Origin: Acinetobacter sp. WU_MDCI_Axc73
Lineage (GTDB): Bacteria; Pseudomonadota; Gammaproteobacteria; Pseudomonadales; Moraxellaceae
Direction of reading: 5' to 3'
DNA: 64,000 nucleotides
NCBI RefSeq assembly: GCF_025562455.1
Contig: NZ_JAHPRO010000017.1
Coordinates: forward strand, 1 to 64,000
Part shown: one piece after another, positions 55,807-64,000 of the stretch
Layout: each line of letters opens with the position of its first letter
Numbering within the stretch: the first letter of the stretch is position 1
Program-made: the position numbers and the translations under genes
Notes under the pieces: generated by a model
Told to the model about the DNA's origin: nothing
Database searches by the model: none
Seen by the model: the letters and a program-made list of their open reading frames with translations, nothing else

Positions 55807-56283
55807 TTAGAGATACTCAACACTGACGACCTCATATTCGACTTCACCTTGTGGGGTGACAATTTTAGCTTCATCGCCTTCATTTTTGCCCAAAAGACCT
55901 CGTGCAATAGGAGAGTTCACGGAGATTTTATTGATTTTAAAATCAGCTTCATCATCACCTACAATTTTATAGGTCTTGCGTTCTTCAGTGTCCAGATTTT
56001 CAATGGTCACCGTTACCCCAAAAACCACGCGGCCATTTTTTTCAAGTTCATTAATATCAATGACTTGAGCTGCACCTAATTTGCCCTCGATGTCCTGAAT
56101 ACGACCTTCACAAAAACCTTGTTGCTCACGTGCAGCATGATATTCAGCATTTTCTTTCAAATCGCCATGTTCACGTGCTTCAGCAATCGCCTGAGTGATA
56201 CGTGGACGTTCCACAGTCTTTAGCTGGTGTAATTCTTTCTCAAGAGCTTCTTTGCCCTCTGGAGTCATTGGATAACGTTGCAT
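55807..56283 (-). CDS. greA: Transcription elongation factor GreA
   Basis: Rescues backtracked RNA polymerase by stimulating cleavage of the transcript. 158 residues, usual length: the N-terminal coiled coil has the acidic tip in [24 protein letters not shown] (the D and E of the tip are present) and the C-terminal FKBP-like domain includes [23 protein letters not shown] precedes the ATG. It follows carB on the same strand, after a hairpin. Confidence 0.96.
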   Translation of the reverse strand: MQRYPMTPEGKEALEKELHQLKTVERPRITQAIAEAREHGDLKENAEYHAAREQQGFCEGRIQDIEGKLGAAQVIDINELEKNGRVVFGVTVTIENLDTEERKTYKIVGDDEADFKINKISVNSPIARGLLGKNEGDEAKIVTPQGEVEYEVVSVEYL

Positions 56284-56324
56284 TTTAGTCCCTCTAAATG
56301 AAATGGGAGTTGACCTTTTTAAAA

Positions 56325-56366
56325 AACAAAAAACCCGCCACCGATAAGGTGACGGGCTTATCGGTA
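56325..56366 (-). terminator. Terminator after carB
   Basis: On the minus strand a GC-rich hairpin CCCGTCACC/GGTGGCGGG followed by TTTTTTG, with an overlapping alternative stem ACCGATAAG/CTTATCGGT. Six bases after the carB stop. Confidence 0.75.
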
Positions 56367-56371
56367 ACGAA

Positions 56372-59300
56372 TTAACCTACAGTTTGTAAATCTTGCAAGC
56401 GATATACATCCATTGGTAATTGAATTGCAAAAGCTTGGCAAACTGCTTCAGCACCATTAATAGTCGTAGTGTAATACACTTTGCCTTGTAGGGCTGCACG
56501 ACGAATCATGGCTGAGTCATACTGAGCTTGTTTGCCTTCAGTGGTATTGACAATAAGGTGTATTTCACCATTTTTCAAGCGGTCAACAATATGTGGACGG
56601 CCTTCAGTTACTTTATTTACACGTTCGCATTCCAAACCTGCATCTTTAAGTACCTGATAAGTTCCACCTGTTGCAATCAGTTTGAAACCATAGTCCACGA
56701 GTTTTTTAGCAATATCAGCAATATATTTTTTATCTGACTCACGTACAGACAAGAACGCATGCTTGATTTCACCTTCAGTCGGTAAACCTGGTAAACGTTC
56801 ATTTGAGCCTAATACCGCTTTATAGAATGCTTCACCAAAGGTTTTACCCACACCCATGACTTCACCTGTCGATTTCATCTCAGGCCCAAGCATTGGATCA
56901 ACGCCTTGGAATTTGGCGAATGGGAAAACTGCTTCTTTCACAGCAAAGCGAGTTGGAATGATTTCTTTAGTAAAACCCTGAGCAGCAAGCGTTTGACCTG
57001 CCATACAGCGTGCCGCAACTTTGGCTAAAGATTCACCAATACATTTCGATACGAATGGAACCGTACGTGATGCACGTGGATTGACTTCAAGTACGTAAAC
57101 GTCCTCACCTTTGACTGCAAACTGAACGTTCATTAAGCCCACAACACCTAGCTCTTTTGCCATCGCGATGGTTTGACGACGCATTTCATTCTGAATTGAA
57201 TCAGAAAGAGAGTAAGGTGGGATTGAACATGCAGAGTCACCTGAGTGAATCCCCGCTTGTTCGATGTGCTGCATGATCCCGCCGATCACCACATCTTTAC
57301 CGTCAGATACACAGTCGACATCAACTTCCGTTGCATCATCCAAGAAATGGTCAAGCAGCACAGGTGCTTCATTGGATGCTTGAACTGCATCACGTAGGTA
57401 GCGCTTAAGTTCTTCATCATTGTAGACGATTTCCATGGCACGACCACCCAACACGTAAGATGGACGAACAACCAGTGGATAACCCACTTTAGACGCTTCT
57501 GCCATACCTTCTTCAGCAGATTTAACGATGCTGTTGTTAGGTTGACGAAGTTGTAAACGCTGAATCATTTGTTGGAAGCGTTCGCGGTCTTCTGCACGGT
57601 CAATTGCATCTGGAGATGTACCAATGATAGGCGTACCCGCTTCTTCTAGAGCACGAGCCAATTTCAAAGGTGTTTGACCACCGTACTGCACGATTACACC
57701 TTTAGGCTTCTCAGTACGTACGATTTCAAGTACATCTTCTAGCGTAACAGGTTCAAAGTACAAACGATCAGAAGTGTCGTAGTCTGTTGAAACAGTTTCA
57801 GGGTTACAGTTGACCATGATGGTTTCATAGCCATCTTCACGCATTGCAAGCGCTGCGTGTACACAGCAATAGTCAAACTCGATCCCTTGACCAATACGGT
57901 TTGGACCACCACCAATGACCATGATTTTGTCACGGTTTGATGGATTTGCTTCACACTCTTCATCGTAAGTTGAATACATGTAAGCCGTTGAAGATTCAAA
58001 TTCGGCTGCACATGTATCCACGCGTTTATAAACAGGATATACACCTAAATTCCAGCGTTGCTTACGGAATTGTTTTTGTGAAATACCCATGAGGTCAGCA
58101 ATACGTAGGTCAGATAAACCTTTACGCTTAAATGCACGAATATTATCGGCATTTAAGTCACCAAAGCCCAAGGTTTTCACTTGTTCTTCAGTTTTAATGA
58201 TGTCTTGAATCTGGATCAGGAACCAACGATCAATTTTGGTTGCATTGAATACGTCATCAAGACTAAAACCGTGACGGAACGCATCAGCAACATACCAGAT
58301 TCGTTCTGGGCCCGGAACATTCAGTTCATGCTGGATTTTCTCACGTGCACCTTCAGTCCCAATTTCGATTTTTTCATCAAAACCAGATACACCTACTTCA
58401 AGACCACGAAGTGCTTTTTGAACCGATTCTTGGAAGTTACGACCAATGGCCATGACTTCACCGACAGATTTCATCTGTGTCGTCAATACAGGTTCAGCTT
58501 GTGGGAATTTCTCAAAGTTAAAGCGAGGAATTTTGGTCACAACATAGTCAATTGATGGTTCAAATGATGCAGGTGTAGTACCACCTGTGATGTCATTTTT
58601 TAACTCATCAAGTGTGTAACCCACCGCCAGTTTCGCAGCGATTTTTGCAATTGGGAAACCTGTGGCTTTAGATGCAAGTGCAGATGAGCGAGATACACGT
58701 GGGTTCATCTCGATCACGACCATACGGCCATCTTTAGGATTGATACCAAACTGAACGTTTGAACCACCTGTTTCAACACCAATTTCACGAAGAACCGCAA
58801 TCGATGCATTACGCATGATTTGGTATTCTTTGTCAGTCAAAGTTTGTGCAGGTGCAACCGTGATTGAGTCACCTGTATGTACACCCATCGGGTCGAAGTT
58901 TTCAATGGCACAGACGATAATACAGTTGTCGTTTTTGTCACGAACAACTTCCATTTCGTACTCTTTCCAGCCAATTAATGATTCATCAATCAATAATTGG
59001 TGAGTAGGGGAAAGGTCAAAACCACGCTCACAAATTTCCATGAATTCTTCACGGTTGTAAGCAATACCGCCACCAGAACCCCCCATAGTAAATGACGGAC
59101 GAATGATGACTGGAAAACCGAATTTTGCCTGAATCTCCAACGCTTCTTGCATATTTTCAGCAATGGCAGCTTTAGGACATTCCAGACCAATTTTACGCAT
59201 GGCTTGGTCAAATAATTTACGGTCTTCGGCTTTTTCAATGGCGTCTTTCGTTGCGCCAATTAGCTCTACACCGTACTTTTCTAAAACACCATGTTCATCG

Positions 59301-59605
59301 AGTGCCAAGGCACAGTTAAGCGCAGTTTGACCGCCCATTGTAGGCAGAACTGCATCTGGACGTTCTTTTTCAATAATCGCTGCAACAGTTTGCCAAGTAA
59401 TTGGCTCGATATAGGTCGCATCCGCCATAGAGGGATCGGTCATAATCGTCGCAGGATTGGAGTTCACCAAAATAACGCGATAACCTTCTTCGCGAAGTGC
59501 TTTACATGCTTGCGCACCAGAATAGTCAAACTCACACGCCTGACCAATGACAATCGGACCAGCACCAATAATTAAGATGCTTTTAATATCCGTACGTTTA
59601 GGCAT
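56372..59605 (-). CDS. carB: Carbamoyl-phosphate synthase, large subunit
   Basis: Makes carbamoyl phosphate for pyrimidines and arginine from bicarbonate, ammonia and two ATP. 1077 residues: two ATP-grasp halves ([19 protein letters not shown] at the start of the first, [18 protein letters not shown] at the start of the second, with [11 protein letters not shown] and [12 protein letters not shown] as the matching loops) and a C-terminal methylglyoxal-synthase-like allosteric domain (about 940-1070; [11 protein letters not shown]). Starts 14 bases after carA. The upstream leader before carA suggests operon control, not clear. Confidence 0.98.
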   Translation of the reverse strand: MPKRTDIKSILIIGAGPIVIGQACEFDYSGAQACKALREEGYRVILVNSNPATIMTDPSMADATYIEPITWQTVAAIIEKERPDAVLPTMGGQTALNCALALDEHGVLEKYGVELIGATKDAIEKAEDRKLFDQAMRKIGLECPKAAIAENMQEALEIQAKFGFPVIIRPSFTMGGSGGGIAYNREEFMEICERGFDLSPTHQLLIDESLIGWKEYEMEVVRDKNDNCIIVCAIENFDPMGVHTGDSITVAPAQTLTDKEYQIMRNASIAVLREIGVETGGSNVQFGINPKDGRMVVIEMNPRVSRSSALASKATGFPIAKIAAKLAVGYTLDELKNDITGGTTPASFEPSIDYVVTKIPRFNFEKFPQAEPVLTTQMKSVGEVMAIGRNFQESVQKALRGLEVGVSGFDEKIEIGTEGAREKIQHELNVPGPERIWYVADAFRHGFSLDDVFNATKIDRWFLIQIQDIIKTEEQVKTLGFGDLNADNIRAFKRKGLSDLRIADLMGISQKQFRKQRWNLGVYPVYKRVDTCAAEFESSTAYMYSTYDEECEANPSNRDKIMVIGGGPNRIGQGIEFDYCCVHAALAMREDGYETIMVNCNPETVSTDYDTSDRLYFEPVTLEDVLEIVRTEKPKGVIVQYGGQTPLKLARALEEAGTPIIGTSPDAIDRAEDRERFQQMIQRLQLRQPNNSIVKSAEEGMAEASKVGYPLVVRPSYVLGGRAMEIVYNDEELKRYLRDAVQASNEAPVLLDHFLDDATEVDVDCVSDGKDVVIGGIMQHIEQAGIHSGDSACSIPPYSLSDSIQNEMRRQTIAMAKELGVVGLMNVQFAVKGEDVYVLEVNPRASRTVPFVSKCIGESLAKVAARCMAGQTLAAQGFTKEIIPTRFAVKEAVFPFAKFQGVDPMLGPEMKSTGEVMGVGKTFGEAFYKAVLGSNERLPGLPTEGEIKHAFLSVRESDKKYIADIAKKLVDYGFKLIATGGTYQVLKDAGLECERVNKVTEGRPHIVDRLKNGEIHLIVNTTEGKQAQYDSAMIRRAALQGKVYYTTTINGAEAVCQAFAIQLPMDVYRLQDLQTVG

Positions 59606-59619
59606 TACTCGCTCCTTAA

Positions 59620-60759
59620 TTACTTCTTAGATGCTTCAATAAGTTCGATGAAATGATCGAACAATGGAGCGCAATCATGTGGGCCTGGGCTGGCTTCAGG
59701 GTGACCTTGGAAGCTGAATGCTGGTTTATCAGTACGGTGAATACCTTGGTTTGTACCATCAAACAATGAACGATGTGTCACTTTTAGGTTTGCAGGTAAG
59801 GTACTTTCGTCGACAGCAAAGCCGTGGTTTTGAGACGTAATCATCACTGTGCCTTGTTCAAGGTTCTGTACAGGATGATTCGCACCATGATGACCATGAT
59901 TCATTTTCATGGTTTTGGCGCCTGATGCGAGTGCTAAAATTTGATGACCTAAACAAATCCCGAAAATAGGTAGATTTGTCGTTTCAACAATAGTTTTAAC
60001 CGCTTCAATGGCATAATCGCAAGCCGCTGGGTCACCAGGACCATTGGACAAAAACACGCCATCCGGATTGAGTGCAAGCACTTGTTCAGCAGGTGTTTGA
60101 GCAGGAACAACAGTCAATTTACAGCCGCGGTCTGCAAGCATACGCAAGATGTTGGTTTTGACACCGTAATCGTATGCAACCACATGATATTTTAATTCAG
60201 GTTGACTAAAGCCTGTACCAAGCTCCCACGAACCTTCTGTCCACTCAAAGCCATCTGGGTCGCAGCATTCTTTCGCAAGGTCTAAACCATTTAAGCCGCC
60301 GAATGCTCTCGCTTTCGCAAGTGCTTCTTCTTCCGTAATATTTTCGCCCGCAAGGATACAGCCATTTTGTGCACCTTTATCACGCAAAATACGGGTCAAC
60401 TTACGTGTGTCAATATCGGCAATCGCTACGACATTATTTTGTTCTAAGTAGTCACCTAGGGATTGCTCTGCACGAAAATTACTATGGAGTAACGGAAGAT
60501 CACGAATGATTAAGCCATTTGCCCAAACTTTATGGATGCGACCTGATTCATTATCTTCACTATTGCATCCAGTGTTACCAATGTGAGGATAAGTTAGCGT
60601 CACCAGTTGTTGTGCATAACTTGGATCGGTCAGAATTTCTTGATAGCCAGTCATGGCTGTGTTAAAAACGACTTCACCAGTCGTTGATCCCGTTGCACCA
60701 ATAGACGTTCCTTTAAAGATCGTTCCATCAGCAAGGGCTAAAATGGCGGGGGTGCTCAA
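59620..60759 (-). CDS. carA: Carbamoyl-phosphate synthase, small subunit
   Basis: Class I glutamine amidotransferase that passes ammonia to CarB. 379 residues: N-terminal CPSase domain ([17 protein letters not shown]) and C-terminal GATase with nucleophile C in FGICLGHQ and H/E in [13 protein letters not shown]. The start is TTG at 60759, with AGGAG seven bases upstream and no better ATG. The first gene of carAB. DapB, often next to carA, is not here. Confidence 0.97.
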   Translation of the reverse strand: MSTPAILALADGTIFKGTSIGATGSTTGEVVFNTAMTGYQEILTDPSYAQQLVTLTYPHIGNTGCNSEDNESGRIHKVWANGLIIRDLPLLHSNFRAEQSLGDYLEQNNVVAIADIDTRKLTRILRDKGAQNGCILAGENITEEEALAKARAFGGLNGLDLAKECCDPDGFEWTEGSWELGTGFSQPELKYHVVAYDYGVKTNILRMLADRGCKLTVVPAQTPAEQVLALNPDGVFLSNGPGDPAACDYAIEAVKTIVETTNLPIFGICLGHQILALASGAKTMKMNHGHHGANHPVQNLEQGTVMITSQNHGFAVDESTLPANLKVTHRSLFDGTNQGIHRTDKPAFSFQGHPEASPGPHDCAPLFDHFIELIEASKK

Positions 60760-61079
60760 ACCAAAGCTCCTGAATTAAAACCACAAAAATAGGGCTGTAA
60801 AAAAGCGAGTAGACATAAAAAAAGGCCGGCTGTCTTAAAAAAACACGCCCTCCTTCTTGGTCTGCTCGCTTATAACTTAACAGCGCATTATACGCATGAA
60901 GTCTGTAAAAGTCTACGCATTTTGAAGCAAAACTCGACTTATTTAGAGAGGATAAATACTGATGGCCTTTTATCGGGATCAGTTTGTAAAATAAGTATTG
61001 TCTAACAATTTTACGTGATGGATAAATGTTGATCGATTTAAAATAAAACTGACATAATTTAAAAAAAGAGGGTATTCAC
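60760..61079. other. carA leader region and divergent promoter, about 320 bp
   Basis: No gene. On the minus strand, ahead of carA, lie a segment with AAGGAGGGC and then GCCGGCCTT followed by seven T, which could form an imperfect attenuator-like stem (about 60825-60865). No leader peptide that I can support. A promoter for the 61080 gene also lies here. Confidence 0.35.
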
Positions 61080-61505
61080 ATGCCAGCAAAAAAACCATTA
61101 AAGACCGTTGTTGAAGAGCATCAACAACAAGTTGAACAGTTATATACTGAAACGAGTGCTCAGGTAAAAGATGTTCTAACCGAGACACAGGGAAAAATTG
61201 AAGCCGAAGCAAAAGAATTGAATCAAACTATTCAAACCCAACTTTCGCATCTTAAGGAAGATGTATTACAGCGCGTTGATATTATTAAGTCACAATTTAA
61301 TAACTCGCAAGGTGATTTAACAGAACTCGGGGATGTCATTAAAAAAGAGTTTGGGACTTTGGTGGATGATCTAAGTAAAGTTGGGCGTGAAATTAAAGAA
61401 GATTTAAGCCAAGTCACTTTAAAGCATAAAGATACGTTAGCCGAAGTTTTAAAGCGTTCCAAAGAGCAGGCTGTCGAGGCTTGGAATAAAGTACGCGAAA
61501 GTTAA
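61080..61505 (+). CDS. Coiled-coil, apolipoprotein/phasin-like protein
   Basis: 141 residues, almost fully helical and charged, no leader, with heptad-like repeats from about 8 to 135 (EEHQQQVEQLYTETSAQVKD, GKIEAEAKELNQTI, IIKSQFNNSQGDLTELGD, REIKEDLSQVTLK). Amphipathic helices of this kind occur in phasins and in stress (LEA-like) proteins. No PHA genes are near, so it is not assigned to granules. AGAGG precedes the ATG. Cytoplasmic; function unknown. Confidence 0.7.
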   Translation: MPAKKPLKTVVEEHQQQVEQLYTETSAQVKDVLTETQGKIEAEAKELNQTIQTQLSHLKEDVLQRVDIIKSQFNNSQGDLTELGDVIKKEFGTLVDDLSKVGREIKEDLSQVTLKHKDTLAEVLKRSKEQAVEAWNKVRES

Positions 61506-61522
61506 AACTTTAAGATTAATAG

Positions 61523-61550
61523 CCAGTAAGAGTAGAAAGACTTTTACTGG
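61523..61550. terminator. Hairpin between convergent genes
   Basis: CCAGTAAGAG and CTTTTACTGG pair with one mismatch around an eight-base loop. No good T run. Confidence 0.45.
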
Positions 61551-61568
61551 TCAAATTGAAAAAAAAAG

Positions 61569-62105
61569 TTAAAACTCGTGTAGCCAATCGCGTTTATTGT
61601 GAAAATCAGCTTGAGGACTGCTATGTTGCATGGCATAGAAATGCATGCCTTGTGTGGTGTTAAGAACTGCGTTTAAACCGACATATAAATCAGACCATTT
61701 CAATTGATGTTTTTGCAAGAATTCTGTTAGGTCCAGACTGACGTTTAAACCGTAATGAGTATGTTTCAATTGATTAAGCTCAATATCATAAGCAGCAATA
61801 GGCGGCATGTTTTCAGGATAACGATATTCTTCAAACTGGTACGCTTGCCAAGCTTCAGAGGGAGATAAGTTAATTTCGCGATAAAAATCCTGATTTTTCA
61901 CACCGATGAAAATTTCAAAGCAGGTCTGTTCCCACAAAAAATCACGACGCGGATGGGCTGCAACTTGTTCAGGCCAAATCATCAAATGATTGGGGTCACG
62001 GAGCCAATAACCGACATTGAGTGTAAATGGAGATTGTTGTTCGATCGCTCCGACCAATGAAATGGAGTCAAAACGATCAAAGGACATCAATTCATAACTT
62101 GCCAT
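61569..62105 (-). CDS. DOMON-like domain protein
   Basis: 178 residues, beta-rich, no leader: FTLNVGYWLRDPNHLMIW, then RRDFLWEQTCFEIFIGV, YREINLSPSEAWQAYQFEEYR and the ending ADFHNKRDWLHEF. The WExTCFEIFI, YxEINLSPS and DFHN blocks are the marks of the DOMON-like family found in many Proteobacteria; related to carbohydrate or haem-binding DOMON folds, but no ligand is known. Thirteen bases after yhbY on the same strand, so probably co-transcribed. Confidence 0.85.
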   Translation of the reverse strand: MASYELMSFDRFDSISLVGAIEQQSPFTLNVGYWLRDPNHLMIWPEQVAAHPRRDFLWEQTCFEIFIGVKNQDFYREINLSPSEAWQAYQFEEYRYPENMPPIAAYDIELNQLKHTHYGLNVSLDLTEFLQKHQLKWSDLYVGLNAVLNTTQGMHFYAMQHSSPQADFHNKRDWLHEF

Positions 62106-62118
62106 AATGAAAATCGAT

Positions 62119-62442
62119 TTATTTGGCTAAATGAGCATGACGCACAAGATTGGACAAATTTGGATTTTGTTTAGGTGCTTTTTTGTAAAGCAATACAATT
62201 TTACCGATTTTTTGAACGGCTTCCGCACCAGTAGCTTGTGCAAGTTCATCAATCATCTGTGCACGAGCCTCACGGTCTTCACCCGCAATTTTTACTTTAA
62301 TCAATTCATGGTCGTTTAAAGCACGGTTGGTTTCTTCAATGACGTTTTCAGTTAAACCCTGTCCACCAATCATGACCACTGGATTCAGTGCATGTCCAAT
62401 TTGACGTAAACGTTTGCGCTCTTGGATAGATAAAGCCGCCAT
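62119..62442 (-). CDS. yhbY: Ribosome assembly RNA-binding protein YhbY (CRM domain)
   Basis: 107 residues: LSIQERKRLRQIGHALNPVVMIGGQGLTENV carries the CRM/YhbY motif GxxGxT and the rest follows the family, with LIKVKIAGEDREARAQMI and a basic loop. It binds pre-50S particles. ATG at 62442 with AGGT upstream; an upstream in-frame ATG would add 14 residues of no family character. Divergent from rlmE, as in E. coli where yhbY and rlmE are divergent; the gap here holds another small gene. Confidence 0.92.
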   Translation of the reverse strand: MAALSIQERKRLRQIGHALNPVVMIGGQGLTENVIEETNRALNDHELIKVKIAGEDREARAQMIDELAQATGAEAVQKIGKIVLLYKKAPKQNPNLSNLVRHAHLAK

Positions 62443-62650
62443 GAAAACTACCTGAATGTGAAAACGACCTAGTATAACTTGCATCCGGCATCTTAGATAG
62501 ATTTAACTCACAGACAACACAAGAAAATAAATTGTTGCGAAGTTCGTAGCGGGGTAGGTAAAACGATTCTGATACAGTATTTGATAGTACACGTCAGTTA
62601 AAAATCATAAGGATTTTAAATTCGATCCCGAGAATGTTTTATTCAAACAG

Positions 62651-62680
62651 AAAAAAATAATGCCAAGCTAAGCTTGGCAT
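62651..62680 (-). terminator. Terminator of the small secreted-protein gene
   Basis: ATGCCAAGCT-A-AGCTTGGCAT is a perfect 10-base inverted repeat; on the minus strand it is followed by TTATTTTTTT. 66 bases after the 62746 gene end. Confidence 0.8.
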
Positions 62681-62745
62681 ATACTCAAGAACTAGTCGAC
62701 AGATTTGGATACACCAAATCATACGGTCATAATTTACATTATGCT

Positions 62746-63090
62746 TTAAGAAGATTTGTTCGCTCTGATTTGTTGACTAACGTTATTTTCTTCATGATTA
62801 AGTTGATGCTTTTCTTGCATTGTAATATGTGAACCATTAACACGTGCATCAGCACGTTCTTCCGCACGAATTCCTCTATCTTGTTGATGTAAATTTTGAG
62901 CTTCATCACGGCTTATCGAACCATTGTGTATATCGTGGCGGATACGATGATTTTGATTTTCTAAACGATGATTGACTTCAACGCGTCTAGGGTGTGTATT
63001 TTGCCATTCTGATGCATGAGCAAAACTAATGCTACCTATCGCTAGAACATTGAGTAAGCTGATGACTAATAGACTTTTTTTGATGAACAT
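62746..63090 (-). CDS. Small secreted basic protein
   Basis: 114 residues: signal peptide ending at AHA (about 26), then a charged, Asn/His/Arg-rich helical repeat: VNHRLENQNHRIRHDIHNGSISRDEAQNLHQQ and RIRAEERADARVNGSHITMQEKHQLNHEENNVSQQI. The two GSIS/GSHIT-x-x-E turns make a double repeat with a pattern common to small periplasmic proteins that I know only as hypothetical. Function unknown. Confidence 0.7.
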   Translation of the reverse strand: MFIKKSLLVISLLNVLAIGSISFAHASEWQNTHPRRVEVNHRLENQNHRIRHDIHNGSISRDEAQNLHQQDRGIRAEERADARVNGSHITMQEKHQLNHEENNVSQQIRANKSS

Positions 63091-63516
63091 TATTGTTCTC
63101 CTTGAGTACTTAACAGCCGTGATATTTAGGCTGTAATCTCATTATGAGAGCCTGCTTAATGCTTCGTTGTAATGATGGGTGAGCATATGTTGATCAGATG
63201 CAAGTTATCTTAAAAAAACTTCAAAATTTATTCATAATTGAAGCTAGAAATGAAATTAATATTAATCTTATCAATAATATAAACCTTAAAAATAATGATC
63301 TATTTTTAGCTTGATCAAGTTAAAAGGCAATAATGGAGCAATCTCTTAGATAATTGCCCTGAATTAATTTGAACCATTGTGAGAGCTTCGGTTTATTCAA
63401 TGGTGATGATCGAAAAATAGATCAAAAACCGTAACTCTAGATACATATGAATACTGCAAAATTTGCATTTTTCACGTATAATTATGAGTTAGAAGTTTTT
63501 TAATATTTAGTGAGTT
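63091..63516. other. Intergenic region of about 425 bp before rlmE
   Basis: AT-rich with short inverted repeats (ACAGCC/GGCTGT near 63110-63130) but no gene. Promoters for the divergent small secreted protein and rlmE. I see nothing else I can support. Confidence 0.4.
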
Positions 63517-64000
63517 ATGGCGACACGCATTACCAATCAGAAGTTATCGAAGAGTAGTCGTGCGTGGATGCGAGAACATCTTGATGATCCTTTTGTAAAA
63601 AAGGCACAAAAGGAAGGTTACCGCGCACGTGCAGCATACAAGCTTCTTGAAATTCAGGAAAAATACAAACTGATCAAATCAGGTATGACAGTGGTTGATC
63701 TAGGCGCAGCTCCAGGCAGTTGGTCGCAAATTGCAGGAAAACTGGTGGGAAGCAAAGGGCTTGTCATTGCGTCTGATATTTTACCAATGGATGCACTTCC
63801 AGATGTTACCTTCCTACAGGGTGACTTTCGCGAAGAGGAAGTCTTCGAAAAATTGTTAAATATTTTAAATGGGCGTACTGTAGATATTGTAATTTCAGAT
63901 ATGGCCCCCAATACATCAGGTAACAGGGCTGTCGATCAACCTCGACAGATTTACTTGTGTGAACTAGCTCTCGATTTTGCCCAGAAAGTTCTCGGCCCAA
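63517..64000 (+). CDS. rlmE: 23S rRNA 2'-O-methyltransferase RlmE (FtsJ), cut by the window edge
   Basis: Methylates U2552 of 23S rRNA in the late 50S particle. The visible 161 residues start [21 protein letters not shown] and go on to [12 protein letters not shown] (the K of the K-D-K-E catalytic tetrad), SAM-binding [13 protein letters not shown] and [11 protein letters not shown] (catalytic D). The rest, with the second K and the E, is beyond base 64000. In E. coli ftsH follows. Opposite-strand open frames here are shadows. Confidence 0.95.
   Translation, partial: MATRITNQKLSKSSRAWMREHLDDPFVKKAQKEGYRARAAYKLLEIQEKYKLIKSGMTVVDLGAAPGSWSQIAGKLVGSKGLVIASDILPMDALPDVTFLQGDFREEEVFEKLLNILNGRTVDIVISDMAPNTSGNRAVDQPRQIYLCELALDFAQKVLGP

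Noticed and set aside
1-64000. tRNA, rRNA, CRISPR array, prophage or replication origin
   Set aside because: None recognised on either strand when reading the intergenic regions.

Overview
The window reads as a chromosomal segment of an Acinetobacter species (Moraxellaceae, Gammaproteobacteria). It is AT-rich and its intergenic regions are short and AT-rich. Protein matches to families I know point to Acinetobacter: the pga locus, a chromosomal AAC(6')-I acetyltransferase, YaeQ, a Vgr-related HExxH protein, and the carA-carB-greA and tesA/ybbA-ybbP arrangements. I place it in a non-baumannii member because of the AAC(6')-I gene, but that is inference.

Region by region. 1-4.5 kb: the last codons of an IS30-type transposase run into a headless outer-membrane barrel gene; then nadE with an overlapping unknown gene, a small HExxH protein and a small secreted protein. 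5-9.4 kb: a COG0523 metal GTPase, a DctA-type carrier, YaeQ, a small FKBP and an unknown protein. 9.8-13.7 kb: pgaB-pgaC-pgaD for poly-N-acetylglucosamine, with no pgaA in front. 13.9-24 kb: an acyltransferase, PnuC, an esterase, two MFS carriers, a HAD phosphatase, peptide deformylase and a glutaminase with a STAS domain. 24-27.7 kb: a Fur-boxed siderophore receptor, then a small cassette (cold-shock-domain protein, RelA/SpoT-domain alarmone synthetase, conserved unknown that may be nuclease-like) wedged against metH. 31.8-38.7 kb: Pit with a clear Pho box, D-serine dehydratase, DUF1090, an unknown 509-residue protein, a rhomboid protease and NfuA. 38.8-43.3 kb: two tandem catecholate-type TonB receptors, each with a Fur box; the first carries a one-base frameshift. 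43.4-54.6 kb: an unknown protein, a lipase-like hydrolase, carbonic anhydrase, AAC(6')-I, tesA/ybbA-ybbP, a second rhomboid, mtgA and ppk. 54.8-64 kb: an ATL protein, UspA, greA, carAB, a coiled-coil protein, a DOMON-like protein, YhbY and the start of rlmE (cut by the window edge).

Working together: iron uptake (three receptors, three Fur boxes), phosphate and polyphosphate (pit with Pho box, ppk), NAD supply (nadE, pnuC), biofilm polysaccharide (pgaBCD), and Fe-S repair (nfuA). Most of the rest is housekeeping.

The most interesting points are: the cold-shock/RelA-SpoT/possible nuclease cassette at 26.3-27.7 kb; a three-copy dispersed hairpin repeat of about 75 bp (9.4, 18.1, 18.6 kb), two copies of which flank a tiny membrane-protein gene; pgaBCD without pgaA; and two distantly similar all-helical unknown proteins (0.7 and 43.4 kb). 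I saw no tRNA, rRNA, CRISPR array, prophage or integron.
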